From: Pseudomonas extremaustralis
GTDB taxonomy: Bacteria > Pseudomonadota > Gammaproteobacteria > Pseudomonadales > Pseudomonadaceae
Direction of reading: 5' to 3'
Assembly (NCBI RefSeq): GCF_900102035.1
Contig: NZ_LT629689.1
Location: 6,482,501-6,546,500 of the forward strand
DNA length: 64,000 nucleotides
The notes under the pieces were generated by a model. The model saw only the letters and a program-made list of their open reading frames with translations. It was not told the origin of the DNA and did not search any database. A program made the position numbers and the translations under genes. Shown here one piece after another: positions 7,766-15,669 of the stretch (position 1 is its first letter; every line of letters starts with the position of its first letter).

Positions 7766-8251
7766 TTATTCGTCGCCGTCGTCTTCGGCGTTCATTTGGA
7801 GCGATTCGGCGAAGCCCGCTTGCCGTAATTTGCGCGCCACGTTTTCTGTTATCTCGTAGCCGTGGGGCTTAATTTCGAATAGAGGGGCGGACTTCTCCGC
7901 GCCCAGTGAGTGGGCATATGCGATCAGTCGCCAGATGGTTATTCGGTCTTTCGTCTCACCCAGTTCAGCGGTGAGCGCTGCCAGCCGGTCACGCATTCCC
8001 TGGCGGAAGTAGTGACGGATGATGTCGGACGGCCCTTTTACCTTGGGTGCTGCTGGCGGCAGATCTTCTGCCTTGGCGTTGCGCACCAGCAGTTGCACTG
8101 CCTCGCCGACTTCCTTGATCTCACGCCAGAGCATCAGCTCGTCGAGCATCTGCCGGGTGCCATACGGGACCGTGTGCCGCAATTCCTGCTCGCCCAGTTC
8201 CTTCCGCTTCTCGGCCAGCCTGGCTGTTCGTTCTTCCTGGGTCACAGCCAT
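7766..8251 (-). CDS. Phage hypothetical protein, helical
   Basis: A 161-aa, highly charged, mostly helical protein (MAVTQEERTARLAEKRKELG...). It contains DIIRHYFRQGMRDRLAALTAELG followed by a segment ITIWRLIAYAHSLGAEKSAPL that could be a DNA-binding helix pair. It lies just downstream of another putative HTH protein (8321..8914) in the same operon. Function unknown. Confidence 0.55.
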   Translation of the reverse strand: MAVTQEERTARLAEKRKELGEQELRHTVPYGTRQMLDELMLWREIKEVGEAVQLLVRNAKAEDLPPAAPKVKGPSDIIRHYFRQGMRDRLAALTAELGETKDRITIWRLIAYAHSLGAEKSAPLFEIKPHGYEITENVARKLRQAGFAESLQMNAEDDGDE

Positions 8252-8320
8252 GGCCTACCTCTTCTATTCCGCTGGCCGGCAGTGCGAGCCAGGTTTGACG
8301 CTTGCGTTGCTGGACTCGAC

Positions 8321-8914
8321 TCACGCGGCGCATCGCTGGCCGCCTGCACGAGACTTCGGATAGTCGATCGAGTACTTTTCAAGGATTCGAGTCAGCGTGG
8401 TGCCGGTGATGTGCAGCTTCACGCACAGACGGCGACGGCTGATTCCAAGCTCTTTGAATGCATTGATCCGCTCAACCAAGGATGCTTCGCGCTCGGCGGC
8501 AGCCTTGATGAATCCGGGGCTGTTGTGCCCGCCGTGTGAGGACCGCTTGAACTTGAAGTCGAACTCTTTCGACATACTGAGCAGGGTTCGCCTGCCGATT
8601 CCGGTGATGTCGATCACTTCGCTCTGGGTGTGGTCTGGAGCAAGCTCCATCACCCATTCAACGCGCTTGCGTCGCTGCTCTTGCTGAATCTCCAGTGGAG
8701 TGGGCGGCGGCGGCGCGACCGGCTCAACTCGACGCCGAACAAACGGCTTCGGTGCCGGCGGCTCTTGGGGTACATATACGACGGGTTTCGGTGGTGGGGG
8801 AGGTTCGATCTCTTCGATCTCGCCGCCGGCCGCCACAAACTCGGCGACCTGGGCCGCCAGCTCATTGGCTTTTGGCCGTAGTGCCTCGACCAGGCTGAGG
8901 TGGTTGCTGATCAT
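8321..8914 (-). CDS. Proline-rich linker protein with two helix-turn-helix-like segments
   Basis: A 197-aa protein. Residues 38-75 are proline-rich (several PPPPP/PAPKP stretches) and separate a short N-terminal helix from a C-terminal half with two HTH-like segments: TQSEVIDITGIGRRTLLSM near 100 and GISRRRLCVKLHITGTTLTR near 163. Both look like resolvase- or transposase-type DNA readers. It follows the exonuclease gene within the leftward operon by only two bases. It may be a regulator or a DNA-binding accessory to recombination. Confidence 0.55.
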   Translation of the reverse strand: MISNHLSLVEALRPKANELAAQVAEFVAAGGEIEEIEPPPPPKPVVYVPQEPPAPKPFVRRRVEPVAPPPPTPLEIQQEQRRKRVEWVMELAPDHTQSEVIDITGIGRRTLLSMSKEFDFKFKRSSHGGHNSPGFIKAAAEREASLVERINAFKELGISRRRLCVKLHITGTTLTRILEKYSIDYPKSRAGGQRCAA

Positions 8915-8916
8915 GA

Positions 8917-9585
8917 TCAGGCTCCTAGGCGATGGGCTTGCGCCCGGGCTTTGTCCGCGACTTCATCAACCATCCTGCCAAGCTCCAGATTGAACTGGAC
9001 CAGCTCTTGATGAAGCATCGCGATGTACTCCTCATCGCGCTCAATGGTCTCGATATACAGCCGGCAGTCTTCATCCTGGCGTGGATCGAATGACAGGAAA
9101 TCCCACCACTCCCGGCCCGTGACGAACATGCAGCCCTGAACCTGCGGCTTATGTTCCTCGGGCATGCCTTCAAGCCAGGTGCGGACGTGGACGGCCTCAT
9201 TGAATGGGCATTTCGACTCAATACCCCCGTCCTCGCCAATCAATCCGTCCGGCGAACAGCCCAGCCAGTCGTATTTTGGATGAACTACGAAGCCCGATTT
9301 GATGACGCTATTACCAGTCAGGATTTCGTAGAAGTCGTGGCTCGACTGCTCAACCTCGGTTCCCCAGGCCATCGACTTGCTGCTGACCGAATGTTTCGAT
9401 CGGTTGGCCAGGCGCTCAAAAGCCAGCTCGCGCATGTAGGTGGTACGGGCCGCAAGCGGCTTGCGTTTGCCGTGTTTGTCACGGTCGCCCCATGCAATAA
9501 CATCCTTGAATCGGCTGGCGGTGAGTCGCCCGCTGCGGTCCTGGTGCCACTGCTCGGTGCGCTGAAGGTCTACAGAGGCGTTCAT
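8917..9585 (-). CDS. YqaJ/lambda-exonuclease-type recombinase nuclease
   Basis: A 222-aa 5'-3' exonuclease of the YqaJ viral recombinase family, which resects double-strand ends for annealing. The motifs are QWHQDRSGRLTASRF near residue 11, EVEQSSHDFYE near 77, GCSPDGLIGEDGGIESKCP near 108 (catalytic D and E-x-K) and PQVQGCMFVTG near 147. Its ATG overlaps the stop of the RecT gene (ATGA), giving the usual two-component phage recombination system. Confidence 0.9.
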   Translation of the reverse strand: MNASVDLQRTEQWHQDRSGRLTASRFKDVIAWGDRDKHGKRKPLAARTTYMRELAFERLANRSKHSVSSKSMAWGTEVEQSSHDFYEILTGNSVIKSGFVVHPKYDWLGCSPDGLIGEDGGIESKCPFNEAVHVRTWLEGMPEEHKPQVQGCMFVTGREWWDFLSFDPRQDEDCRLYIETIERDEEYIAMLHQELVQFNLELGRMVDEVADKARAQAHRLGA

Positions 9586-10562
9586 TGAGTATCGTCCTGA
9601 CTATCGACGTCGGCAGCAGCGTCGGCGCTATCGCTGACAGTTGTGAACTCGGCGTCGATGGTTTGTGCAATGGCCTTAAGTTCGCCGTGACGGGTCACGC
9701 CAATGGCGCCGCGCTGCTGTGGTTTCAGGGCTTTCCAAGCTTTTTCATAGCCTTCGATGCCCTGATCTTGAGCGATTTTTTTCAGCTGTTCGAAAAGGTC
9801 GGAGGCCGCATCTGTTGCGTCGCCCTGGGGTACTGAAGCGGCACCTACGTCAGCAGGCTTTTCGCTGGCAGATCTCGGGGTAACATCTGTTTCCGGAAGC
9901 GTATAGCCGTCGTCCAGCTCTTCGCGTGTGTACACGCCCAGGATCACGTCAGGGCAGTACAGGCGAGCCCATTTCTTGAGGGCCAGGTAGGCGATCTGCT
10001 GCTTCGGATCGTCTGCCCACAGCGTCGAGTTCCGGGTCCGTGCCTGAGTCATCAAGGTGGTCAGTTCGCGTGGGGTATCCTCGCCCACGAACGTAGCCCA
10101 AACGCGGACGCCCAACCCTTTCTCGTCATTAATGTTCCAGTTTGGGACGCGATACTTTTTTGGCTGCCCGTGGTCATCCGTTTGTTTTTTGCTCTCGATC
10201 TCGCGGAAATTGCCAATGATTTTGTCCCAGTCGCCAAACCACTCGTAGTGAATTCGATCAATGGTCGGGGCCCGGGTGGTGATGACCGCGTTGACCAGTT
10301 GGGCTTCATAGCTCAGTTGGCCGCCGTTAACGATGAAGGTCTTCTGCGCCACTTGGAATGGGTTCATTCCCCACTGCATGGACTGCATGATCACTGCCAT
10401 GCAGTCAGCGGTGTTGCCGTGAAAGTGCTTCGGTAGCGTGGTTTTGCCCCCTGCCATGATGCCCGCGAGCTCAGTCATCGACTGCATGCTGTCGCGGTTG
10501 AGGATCAGCCCAGTCGGGCTGGTGTCCATTGATACGGTAGAAATCTGGGTTTGGGCGCTCAT
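9582..10562 (-). CDS. RecT-type single-strand annealing protein
   Basis: A 326-aa RecT-family annealase that coats exonuclease-generated single strands and promotes annealing. The core is clear: MAGGKTTLPKHFHGNTADC, WGMNPFQVAQKTFIVNGG, LSYEAQLVNAVI, and QQIAYLALKKWARLYCPDVILGVYT, typical of RecT. The acidic Asp/Ala tail is variable. Start at 10562 uses GGAG six bases upstream. The in-frame ATG at 10574 contains that motif and is less likely. It pairs with the downstream YqaJ nuclease. Confidence 0.9.
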   Translation of the reverse strand: MSAQTQISTVSMDTSPTGLILNRDSMQSMTELAGIMAGGKTTLPKHFHGNTADCMAVIMQSMQWGMNPFQVAQKTFIVNGGQLSYEAQLVNAVITTRAPTIDRIHYEWFGDWDKIIGNFREIESKKQTDDHGQPKKYRVPNWNINDEKGLGVRVWATFVGEDTPRELTTLMTQARTRNSTLWADDPKQQIAYLALKKWARLYCPDVILGVYTREELDDGYTLPETDVTPRSASEKPADVGAASVPQGDATDAASDLFEQLKKIAQDQGIEGYEKAWKALKPQQRGAIGVTRHGELKAIAQTIDAEFTTVSDSADAAADVDSQDDTQ

Positions 10563-10617
10563 TGCTAACTCCATAGCCGACGACTTTGGTCGGCCTCCGG
10601 GGTGGTTTCAGGGTTCT

Positions 10618-11748
10618 TTAGAACGACATGGCGCGAAGCCAGGCAGAGGCTTCGTCATTGGTGACGCAGAAGGCCATGGCTACGACCTCGACCACTTCGC
10701 TGGCGCTTGGAATGTTCGAGTCAGCGAATGCGTCCGCCGCTGGGGTCGGATCAACTTCCGCTACAACCGTTTGTGCTGGGTCAGCAATCACTGGAGCCGC
10801 AACGACATTCACTGCTGGGGCGGGCGTAGCCGCCTGGGCACGCAGACGGGCCAGCTCTTCCTGATCGCGCTGATACTGCGAGTCACGTTCACGGTGCTGG
10901 CGTTGTTGTTCTTCCATGTCGCGGCGCTGCTGGTCCAACTCGTCCTGCTGCTTCTTCAAGCGCAGACGGTCTTCCTCGGCGCGCTGCTTGCGCAGCTCTT
11001 CAGCCTCTGCGTCGGCGAGTCGTTGCTTCTCGCGCAGCTCGTCCAGTTCTTTCTGCTGGGCCAGCAGCTTGGCAGCAGCTTCCTCTCGATCAATGGCAGC
11101 CTTGTGTAGCGCTTCCAATTGCTCAATGGCGTTGTCGCGAGCGATGGTGCCTTCGGCTTCAAATTCGCCATATTCTTCGGGCAGGATCACCGACTCCTTA
11201 ACGCCTTTCAGAATTCCGGCGACGTCGGCAGCGCTGCGGCTTGCGTATGCGGCGGCGACAGAGCTGAAGCGGGTAATCTTGGCCCGGATGGCTTCGACAC
11301 GCTCAGCCTCGACACGCTCGCGCTCTGCCTTGGCATCAGCTACGCGTTTTTCTTCGGCTTTGATTGCTTCGTCAACAGGAGTCTCGATTGCCAAGACTCG
11401 ATCTTTCAGCGCCTCGCCGAACTCCTTTACCTGGTTGACGCGAGCCTGAGCTTCTTTGACCTTTTGCTGATATGGCACCAATGCGGTTTTGGTGGTCTTA
11501 TCCAGGGCGTAGCGCACATCGCGGATATCGACGCGAACTTCCTTCGCGCTCGCCAAGCCTTCGCTCGTCGAGCAGTCAACGACCAGCTTCGCGTAAGTTG
11601 TTTCCAGGCGCACGATTTGCTCCTCGTGCGGCCGATACTCCGCGATGTCGGTGACTGCGACAGCTGGGGCAATGGACTTCTTGGATTCTTCGGTTTCGCC
11701 CATTTCGAGCGATTCTTGTGCGGGTGCTTTTTTAGTATTTGTGGACAT
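10618..11748 (-). CDS. Long coiled-coil phage protein
   Basis: A 376-aa protein dominated by heptad-rich helices from about residue 60 to 300, with runs of E/K/R/Q (for example ELDQQRRDMEEQQRQ), ending in an Ala/Pro-rich linker and a small C-terminal domain (VVEVVAMAFCVTNDEASAWL). Such proteins occur beside RecT in many Pseudomonas phages. It could be a scaffold for recombination or DNA-end handling. GAGG upstream of 11748 supports this start over 11778. Confidence 0.6.
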   Translation of the reverse strand: MSTNTKKAPAQESLEMGETEESKKSIAPAVAVTDIAEYRPHEEQIVRLETTYAKLVVDCSTSEGLASAKEVRVDIRDVRYALDKTTKTALVPYQQKVKEAQARVNQVKEFGEALKDRVLAIETPVDEAIKAEEKRVADAKAERERVEAERVEAIRAKITRFSSVAAAYASRSAADVAGILKGVKESVILPEEYGEFEAEGTIARDNAIEQLEALHKAAIDREEAAAKLLAQQKELDELREKQRLADAEAEELRKQRAEEDRLRLKKQQDELDQQRRDMEEQQRQHRERDSQYQRDQEELARLRAQAATPAPAVNVVAAPVIADPAQTVVAEVDPTPAADAFADSNIPSASEVVEVVAMAFCVTNDEASAWLRAMSF

Positions 11749-11806
11749 GACGATCCCTCGCCGCGCCTGGCGCAGCATTGAAAGTGTTTGTGGTGTGGTT
11801 ACGCCG

Positions 11807-12034
11807 TCAAGCGGCGGTATATGTGGAGGCGTTGTAGTTGGCGTAGATTTTGTCGATGCGCGCTTGGTAATACCTGTGTTCGGCTTCGTCGATGGCTCGG
11901 AGCATGAACGCCAAGGTTATGCACGACCGCGCCGCTGCACTGGCGTTTGGTTTTCCGAGGTCGCGAATCAAGTTATCGACCTCGGTTTCTATCCAGCCCA
12001 CGGCGATCTGATGGTCTCGCTGTGCGATGTTCAT
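11807..12034 (-). CDS. Small helical phage protein
   Basis: A 75-aa protein, MNIAQRDHQIAVGWIETEVD at the start, then a helical stretch with AARSCITLAFMLRAIDEAEHRYY. No domain is recognised. It overlaps the upstream 76-aa gene by four bases (ATGA). Confidence 0.55.
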   Translation of the reverse strand: MNIAQRDHQIAVGWIETEVDNLIRDLGKPNASAAARSCITLAFMLRAIDEAEHRYYQARIDKIYANYNASTYTAA

Positions 12035-12261
12035 TCAACACCTCCCGCTGGTGGGCAGATCAACTCCATCTGCGCCATGGCTGCACCGACGCGAATCTTT
12101 AGGTTTGCGCGCTCCTTCAGTTGCCGAGCTTTACGTTCCGCCAGGTCGTCCGCCGTGTATTCATGGAACAGGTCGACGTGCTGTTTCTTCCCGAAGCTCG
12201 GTAAATCCCAGCGCCTGTCGGATTCCCTAGCCTGGGCGCTATCCGCGTAGCTGGTTGGCAT
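12031..12261 (-). CDS. Small phage protein, basic C-terminus
   Basis: A 76-aa protein starting MPTSYADSAQARESDRRWDL, with a YTADDLAERKARQLKERANL helix. The ATG at 12261 is chosen because GGAGACTCGCC precedes it; the longer frame to 12351 overlaps the upstream gene in a shadow frame. Function unknown. Confidence 0.55.
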   Translation of the reverse strand: MPTSYADSAQARESDRRWDLPSFGKKQHVDLFHEYTADDLAERKARQLKERANLKIRVGAAMAQMELICPPAGGVE

Positions 12262-12505
12262 GGCGAGTCTCCAAGCGCCGGGCGAGGGCGCAGGCTTCGT
12301 TGTGGTTGCGGCGGAACCCGATGACCTTGCCGGTCCGGCTGTCCACCACATGAAAGAAGTCGCGGCCTGCAGGCTTCACCATCATCCGGAAGGTGATCAC
12401 TGGCTCAGGTCGCCCAATCAGCCGGTAGAATTCGGCGGTGGCGATCCGGGAACGCTGATGCAAGCCTTCGACGATGTCGCGGCGCGATTGGATGCTGTGG
12501 TGCAT
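12239..12505 (-). CDS. Small phage protein
   Basis: An 88-aa basic protein starting MHHSIQSRRDIVEGLHQRSR and containing RDFFHVVDSRTGKVIGFRRNHNEAC in two pieces, a beta-rich segment found in many Pseudomonas phage early proteins. GGAGGTGACC before the ATG at 12505 decides the start. It overlaps the next gene by 23 bp. No function is known to me. Confidence 0.55.
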   Translation of the reverse strand: MHHSIQSRRDIVEGLHQRSRIATAEFYRLIGRPEPVITFRMMVKPAGRDFFHVVDSRTGKVIGFRRNHNEACALARRLETRHANQLRG

Positions 12506-12550
12506 GGTCACCTCCAAGGTGGTGGGTTGTTCACCTGTATTCGTCAACAC

Positions 12551-12826
12551 TCATGCCTCCCGCTGGTTGCCGATGGGCGCGGGGGAGGAATGCTGACGTA
12601 ATAGAGGTGGGGAAGGGTGCAGGCGCCCGGCACTTCCCGGGATGTGTCGAGTCTGGCCAGCTATGCCCTCGGACTCGCCTGCGGTGTTCTTCTTCATTTG
12701 GGGTGGGCCTACCTTTCGGCCGATGCGCGGTGACATCGTCGGCCCTGCTGTCCGCTGCCTGTTGGGGTGATGGGCGAAGCCTTCAGGCTTGCTACGCCAC
12801 GCGGGTGAATCGTTGATCTACTTCAT
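12551..12826 (-). pseudogene. ORF broken by a TAG at codon 3 (tentative)
   Basis: GGAGATACGGCC then ATG AAG TAG occurs at 12826, followed by an open frame of 89 more codons to 12551 that is basic and of low complexity (a MSPRIGRKVGPPQMKKN segment lies in the middle). Either a short gene carries an amber codon at position 3 or the frame is fortuitous. I see no other feature in the 12506..12870 gap. Confidence 0.25.
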
Positions 12827-12870
12827 GGCCGTATCTCCTGTTGTTCGCTCACTGGGAAGGCAGTGGCTAC

Positions 12871-13398
12871 CTATGGGATGAGTTTCTTGAGCGCTGACTT
12901 GCCCAGGCCGCGAATCGACAGCCGAAGGTGTCCGAGGTCCTTCTTGACCCTCTTGCGCTCAAGGATGAAGTGCCAGGCCCTGGTGCAATGCACGCACTCC
13001 TGATCGGCGAGGAAGTCTGCAATCTCATCGATCTGCAGCCCGACCATTCCATAGCCGCAGCTGGACGGCTCGCGGTGCTGGAACGCTCCCCAGATGTGAG
13101 TTTTGCGGCGGTGCTGCTCGTCGTGCAGAATTTCGTGATGCTCGCCATTCGGCCACGGCAAAATCCCAAGGATGTCGTCATGGGCGCTTGCAGGCCTTGG
13201 GCCGATCTGGTCGTAACCGTTCTGGCACTTCCCAATGCACACCCCGATGATGCGAGTCAGGCGCTTGATCTGCTGTAGGCACGTTTCGTGTGCGGCCAGC
13301 GTGATTACCACTTTCCGCTCGAAGTTCATGTGCGGTTTCTCCGGTTGTTTTCCCAATGCCCACCGCTCTGGATGGGCATCAGTGAAAAGGTCCGTCAT
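12871..13398 (-). CDS. Phage hypothetical protein with Cys/His clusters
   Basis: A 175-aa protein. The ATG at 13398 overlaps the stop of the upstream gene (ATGA), supporting this start. An internal ATG at 13329 has its own GGAG motif and would give 152 aa. The middle carries HDDILGILPWPNGEHHEILHD split around acidic and His residues, and ECVHCTRAWHF has a CxxC pair. Metal binding is possible. Function unknown. Confidence 0.55.
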   Translation of the reverse strand: MTDLFTDAHPERWALGKQPEKPHMNFERKVVITLAAHETCLQQIKRLTRIIGVCIGKCQNGYDQIGPRPASAHDDILGILPWPNGEHHEILHDEQHRRKTHIWGAFQHREPSSCGYGMVGLQIDEIADFLADQECVHCTRAWHFILERKRVKKDLGHLRLSIRGLGKSALKKLIP

Positions 13399-13601
13399 GC
13401 ATACATCCGAACAGTCACGAAGCCGTTGCTCTCCACACGGTGCGTCCAGCGATTGAACCAAACGCCATCGCCGAACTTCTTCATCGCCGCTCGGCGAACC
13501 TCGATGACGATGCTGTCGGCGGTGTCGCCCTTGTCAGGTGCTACGAGCCAGTCGAGGCGTTTGCCGTTGCTCAGGCTGCTGTCTATATAGAAACGCGCCA
13601 T
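13395..13601 (-). CDS. Small phage protein
   Basis: A 68-aa protein starting MARFYIDSSLSNGKRLDWLV. It has a KKFGDGVWFNRW segment near the C-terminus and is probably beta-rich. GAGGGATAAGC upstream of 13601 sets the start. It is coupled to the next gene by ATGA. Confidence 0.55.
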   Translation of the reverse strand: MARFYIDSSLSNGKRLDWLVAPDKGDTADSIVIEVRRAAMKKFGDGVWFNRWTHRVESNGFVTVRMYA

Positions 13602-13605
13602 TTGC

Positions 13606-13818
13606 TTATCCCTCAATACCAAAGTGGCGGCGAACTACCTGCTCGCCGATTTCTTCAAGCAGCGCCTCAACACCAAAGTGATTGACGACTTGCTCAACTT
13701 CGAAGTTTTCCAGAACCGTTGCGCCGTCTGCATCGAATGCCGAGACAGCCATAAACGTGCGACTAGTCGGGTTGACGTCGATCTTGCCGGCGTCGAAATT
13801 CAAAACTGAGATATTCAT
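13606..13818 (-). CDS. Small acidic phage protein
   Basis: A 70-aa acidic protein (MNISVLNFDAGKIDVNPTSR at the start) with a C-terminal helix VVNHFGVEALLEEIGEQVV. Its start overlaps the stop of the 31-codon ORF upstream. Such proteins are frequent near the start of Pseudomonas phage early-left operons; no role is known. Confidence 0.55.
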   Translation of the reverse strand: MNISVLNFDAGKIDVNPTSRTFMAVSAFDADGATVLENFEVEQVVNHFGVEALLEEIGEQVVRRHFGIEG

Positions 13819-13910
13819 TCCTTTCCCCTTTCAATGATTTCCCAGATGACCCTGTCGCCAAGGTCATCGAGGAAATCTGTGGTCTCCACCACGCGCATCG
13901 CCCGATTCAT
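13815..13910 (-). CDS. 31-aa first ORF of the early-left operon
   Basis: A 31-codon frame (MNRAMRVVETTDFLDDLGDR then VIWEIIERGKE) whose TGA overlaps the ATG of the next gene. It is the first translated frame that I can support after the early-left promoter, about 255 nt downstream of the predicted transcript start. The ribosome site is weak (AGAG). Confidence 0.5.
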   Translation of the reverse strand: MNRAMRVVETTDFLDDLGDRVIWEIIERGKE

Positions 13911-14041
13911 ATCTCTGGCCGGCGTCACACATTTCGTGGACGGTGTTCTTCGCCGACCGGCTTGCGTGGTTTCGCGTACTCACATGTGGGAGTACGGCAG
14001 CGATCCAGAGGCTGCATGGACGACGGTTTAGCTTTCTCACC

Positions 14042-14090
14042 ACCGGGGTTGCCGGTACGTCGTTGGGTCACGTCAGGTTTTAAAAGAGCG
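14042..14090 (-). promoter_or_regulatory. Possible nut-like antitermination site in the early-left leader
   Basis: On the leftward transcript the sequence CGCTCTTTTA (14090..14081) matches boxA. It is followed 24 nt later by a perfect 5-bp stem with a 5-nt loop (ACCGG CAACC CCGGT, 14056..14042), the geometry of a boxB hairpin. It lies in the untranslated leader. I did not find an equivalent site in the rightward leader, and no N-like gene is certain. Confidence 0.4.
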
Positions 14091-14173
14091 TTCGGCGTCT
14101 GCCTGGCATCGCTGCCTGTGTTGCGGCGGGCTGTGAGGCCCTGGCGAGTCCCTGTTGGGTGACTCGATGGATT

Positions 14174-14215
14174 AATATTGCCTGGGGAATTATTAATGGT
14201 CAATGCCTGAGGAAA
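14174..14215 (-). promoter_or_regulatory. Early-left promoter with two operator sites
   Basis: On the minus strand TTGACC (14203..14198) and AATATT (14179..14174) are 18 bp apart. The pseudo-palindromes ATTGCCTGGGGAAT (14177..14190) and AATGCCTGAGGAAA (14202..14215) overlap the -10 and -35 respectively and are 25 bp apart. The same spacing and placement occur at the rightward promoter near 16170. Binding by the adjacent repressor and Cro is inferred. Confidence 0.7.
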
Positions 14216-14234
14216 TAATATTTTCTGGAGACGT

Positions 14235-14258
14235 AAAAAACCCGCACTTGGCGGGCTT
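14235..14258 (-). terminator. Terminator of the repressor operon
   Basis: A CCCGC/GCGGG hairpin with a 5-nt loop is followed, on the minus strand, by six T. It lies 18 bp after the stop of the 311-aa gene and just upstream of the early-left promoter, so it separates repressor-operon transcription from the lytic operon. Confidence 0.8.
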
Positions 14259-14275
14259 CTTTAGGCGATAAGGGC

Positions 14276-15211
14276 TTAGTCCTCGGTAATCATCTTGTAC
14301 GTGATGATCTCTCTGTCTTCCAGTGCCACGTACCGCACGTACTTCATTACCTTGATGGAGATTGGCATTCCCAGGCTGAGCTTTTGGATCTCTGGGAACT
14401 GCTGGCGGTTGTAGCTCACCTTTTGCTTGGAGTTGCCACTCCTGACGTAGATCGTTCCATTTTCCTTAAGATCTGCCACCACACCGAAAAGAGTAGTCGG
14501 CTCGGGCTTGATGTCTTGGTGTGCGGAAAGCCTATCATGGGTTATGCGTACCGCATCCAGGGTGCCGCCCCAGTGGTAAACCTTGGAGTTAGGGGCCGGC
14601 CAGGAAAGCTCTGCGCCGATCTTGCTGGCCTCCAAAACCCCAAGCATATCGCTCAAGGCTTTTGTCGCTGGAACCCCTATTACGGCGACCAGCTCCCTGA
14701 TCCGATCATGAGTAGGAGCCTTAAGTACGTCGAATATCTGCTCAAGCGCACCCTCCATGATGGACTCTCCAGTCATATCTGGAGCCACATTCCCAGCGAA
14801 AATCAAGCGGGTAGATCCAAATGCCAGATCAGAAAGCCTGAGATCCATCTCTCTCGCCAAGCTCTCAGGAATGCCTTTCTTTGGATTGGAGCCGTGGCGA
14901 AGGTGGTAGGCCGCATAGGAAAGTGCGCGATTGAAGGAGTCAGAAAGCTTGCTGAGCAGCTTCAATGGAATACTGCCATCCATTCGCATGCCAATCAGTC
15001 GGAGCTGCACAACTTCAAGTTGAAGGCTCGCCTTGGCTTGACGGAGCTCCTGATGCAATTCGTCCTGGTGCGATTTCCAGGAATTGAGGGCCACCTGTAA
15101 CGAGTATTTCCCCGGAGACCGTGCAAGCGCTTCCGAATCACGCTCAATAAATTCGTCAACCTGAGCAAGCTGGCGCTCAAGCCAATCGATACGATTTGCC
15201 TGCTCAGTCAT
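14276..15211 (-). CDS. Uncharacterised coiled-coil protein of the immunity operon
   Basis: A 311-aa protein of no family that I recognise. Residues 1-65 form a probable coiled coil (RIDWLERQLAQVDEFIERD...). The middle ~65-210 is helical with a PKKGIPESLAREMDLRLSDL stretch. The last ~65 residues (from TTLFGVVADLKENGTIYVRS) are beta-rich and look like a small barrel. Its ATG overlaps the stop of the nucleotidyltransferase-like gene, which itself overlaps the repressor, so all three should be made in the lysogen. This fits superinfection exclusion, toxin-antitoxin or phage defence; none is shown. Confidence 0.6.
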   Translation of the reverse strand: MTEQANRIDWLERQLAQVDEFIERDSEALARSPGKYSLQVALNSWKSHQDELHQELRQAKASLQLEVVQLRLIGMRMDGSIPLKLLSKLSDSFNRALSYAAYHLRHGSNPKKGIPESLAREMDLRLSDLAFGSTRLIFAGNVAPDMTGESIMEGALEQIFDVLKAPTHDRIRELVAVIGVPATKALSDMLGVLEASKIGAELSWPAPNSKVYHWGGTLDAVRITHDRLSAHQDIKPEPTTLFGVVADLKENGTIYVRSGNSKQKVSYNRQQFPEIQKLSLGMPISIKVMKYVRYVALEDREIITYKMITED

Positions 15212-15669
15212 AGGTTAACTCCAATCGAGGCAAGACCTTTAGGTGTCACCTCGTCTCGTTGAGTTCCGAAGAACCTTTTCCAATACTCGACCCCTCGCTC
15301 ATCATCCGTTCGAACCTGGAAAACGTGAAGGTTAAAGCGTGTCTTGATGGTCAGCGTATCGAAAAGTCCGTTCAGGACTGGCCTAGCAGACTCAGAAATA
15401 TTGTCGAGAGATTCTGACTCATAGACCAACACCAGATCTATGTCCTCGGGCTCTTCTTTGTTGCACATGAAAGACCCATCAATCCATGCAGAACCCTTAA
15501 ATCCAGTGGCCTCCAGCATTTCCAAGTATATACCAAGGGTTCCGAACAGACCTTTCCTTCTGGCGGAATCAGGGAATTTATCGACGGTTAGTGGCTTGAG
15601 AGAATCCAGCGTGTAGTCGTGGATTCCACCAGGAAGCAGAGGCGGGTAGTCAATCTTTTCTTGGGTCAT
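15208..15669 (-). CDS. Nucleotidyltransferase-fold protein of the immunity operon
   Basis: A 153-aa protein with the minimal nucleotidyltransferase signature: G65-S66, then D76-I-D78-L (DGSFMCNKEEPEDIDLVLV), resembling DUF6932-type proteins. A third acidic residue, usually on a later strand, is not obvious: the candidate strand reads FNLHVFQV. Enzymes of this fold transfer nucleotides to proteins, RNA or small molecules and include toxins and antitoxins. The gene overlaps the repressor by 20 bp and the next gene by 4 bp. Activity may be lost or rely on a partner. Confidence 0.6.
   Translation of the reverse strand: MTQEKIDYPPLLPGGIHDYTLDSLKPLTVDKFPDSARRKGLFGTLGIYLEMLEATGFKGSAWIDGSFMCNKEEPEDIDLVLVYESESLDNISESARPVLNGLFDTLTIKTRFNLHVFQVRTDDERGVEYWKRFFGTQRDEVTPKGLASIGVNL

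Noticed and set aside
13925..14203. A 92-codon leftward frame with a TTG start at the place of lambda N
   Set aside because: Its TTG is the -35 box of the early-left promoter, so the start would not be transcribed from it. A shorter basic frame inside (from a GTG near 14072) remains possible as an N-like protein but has no ribosome site.
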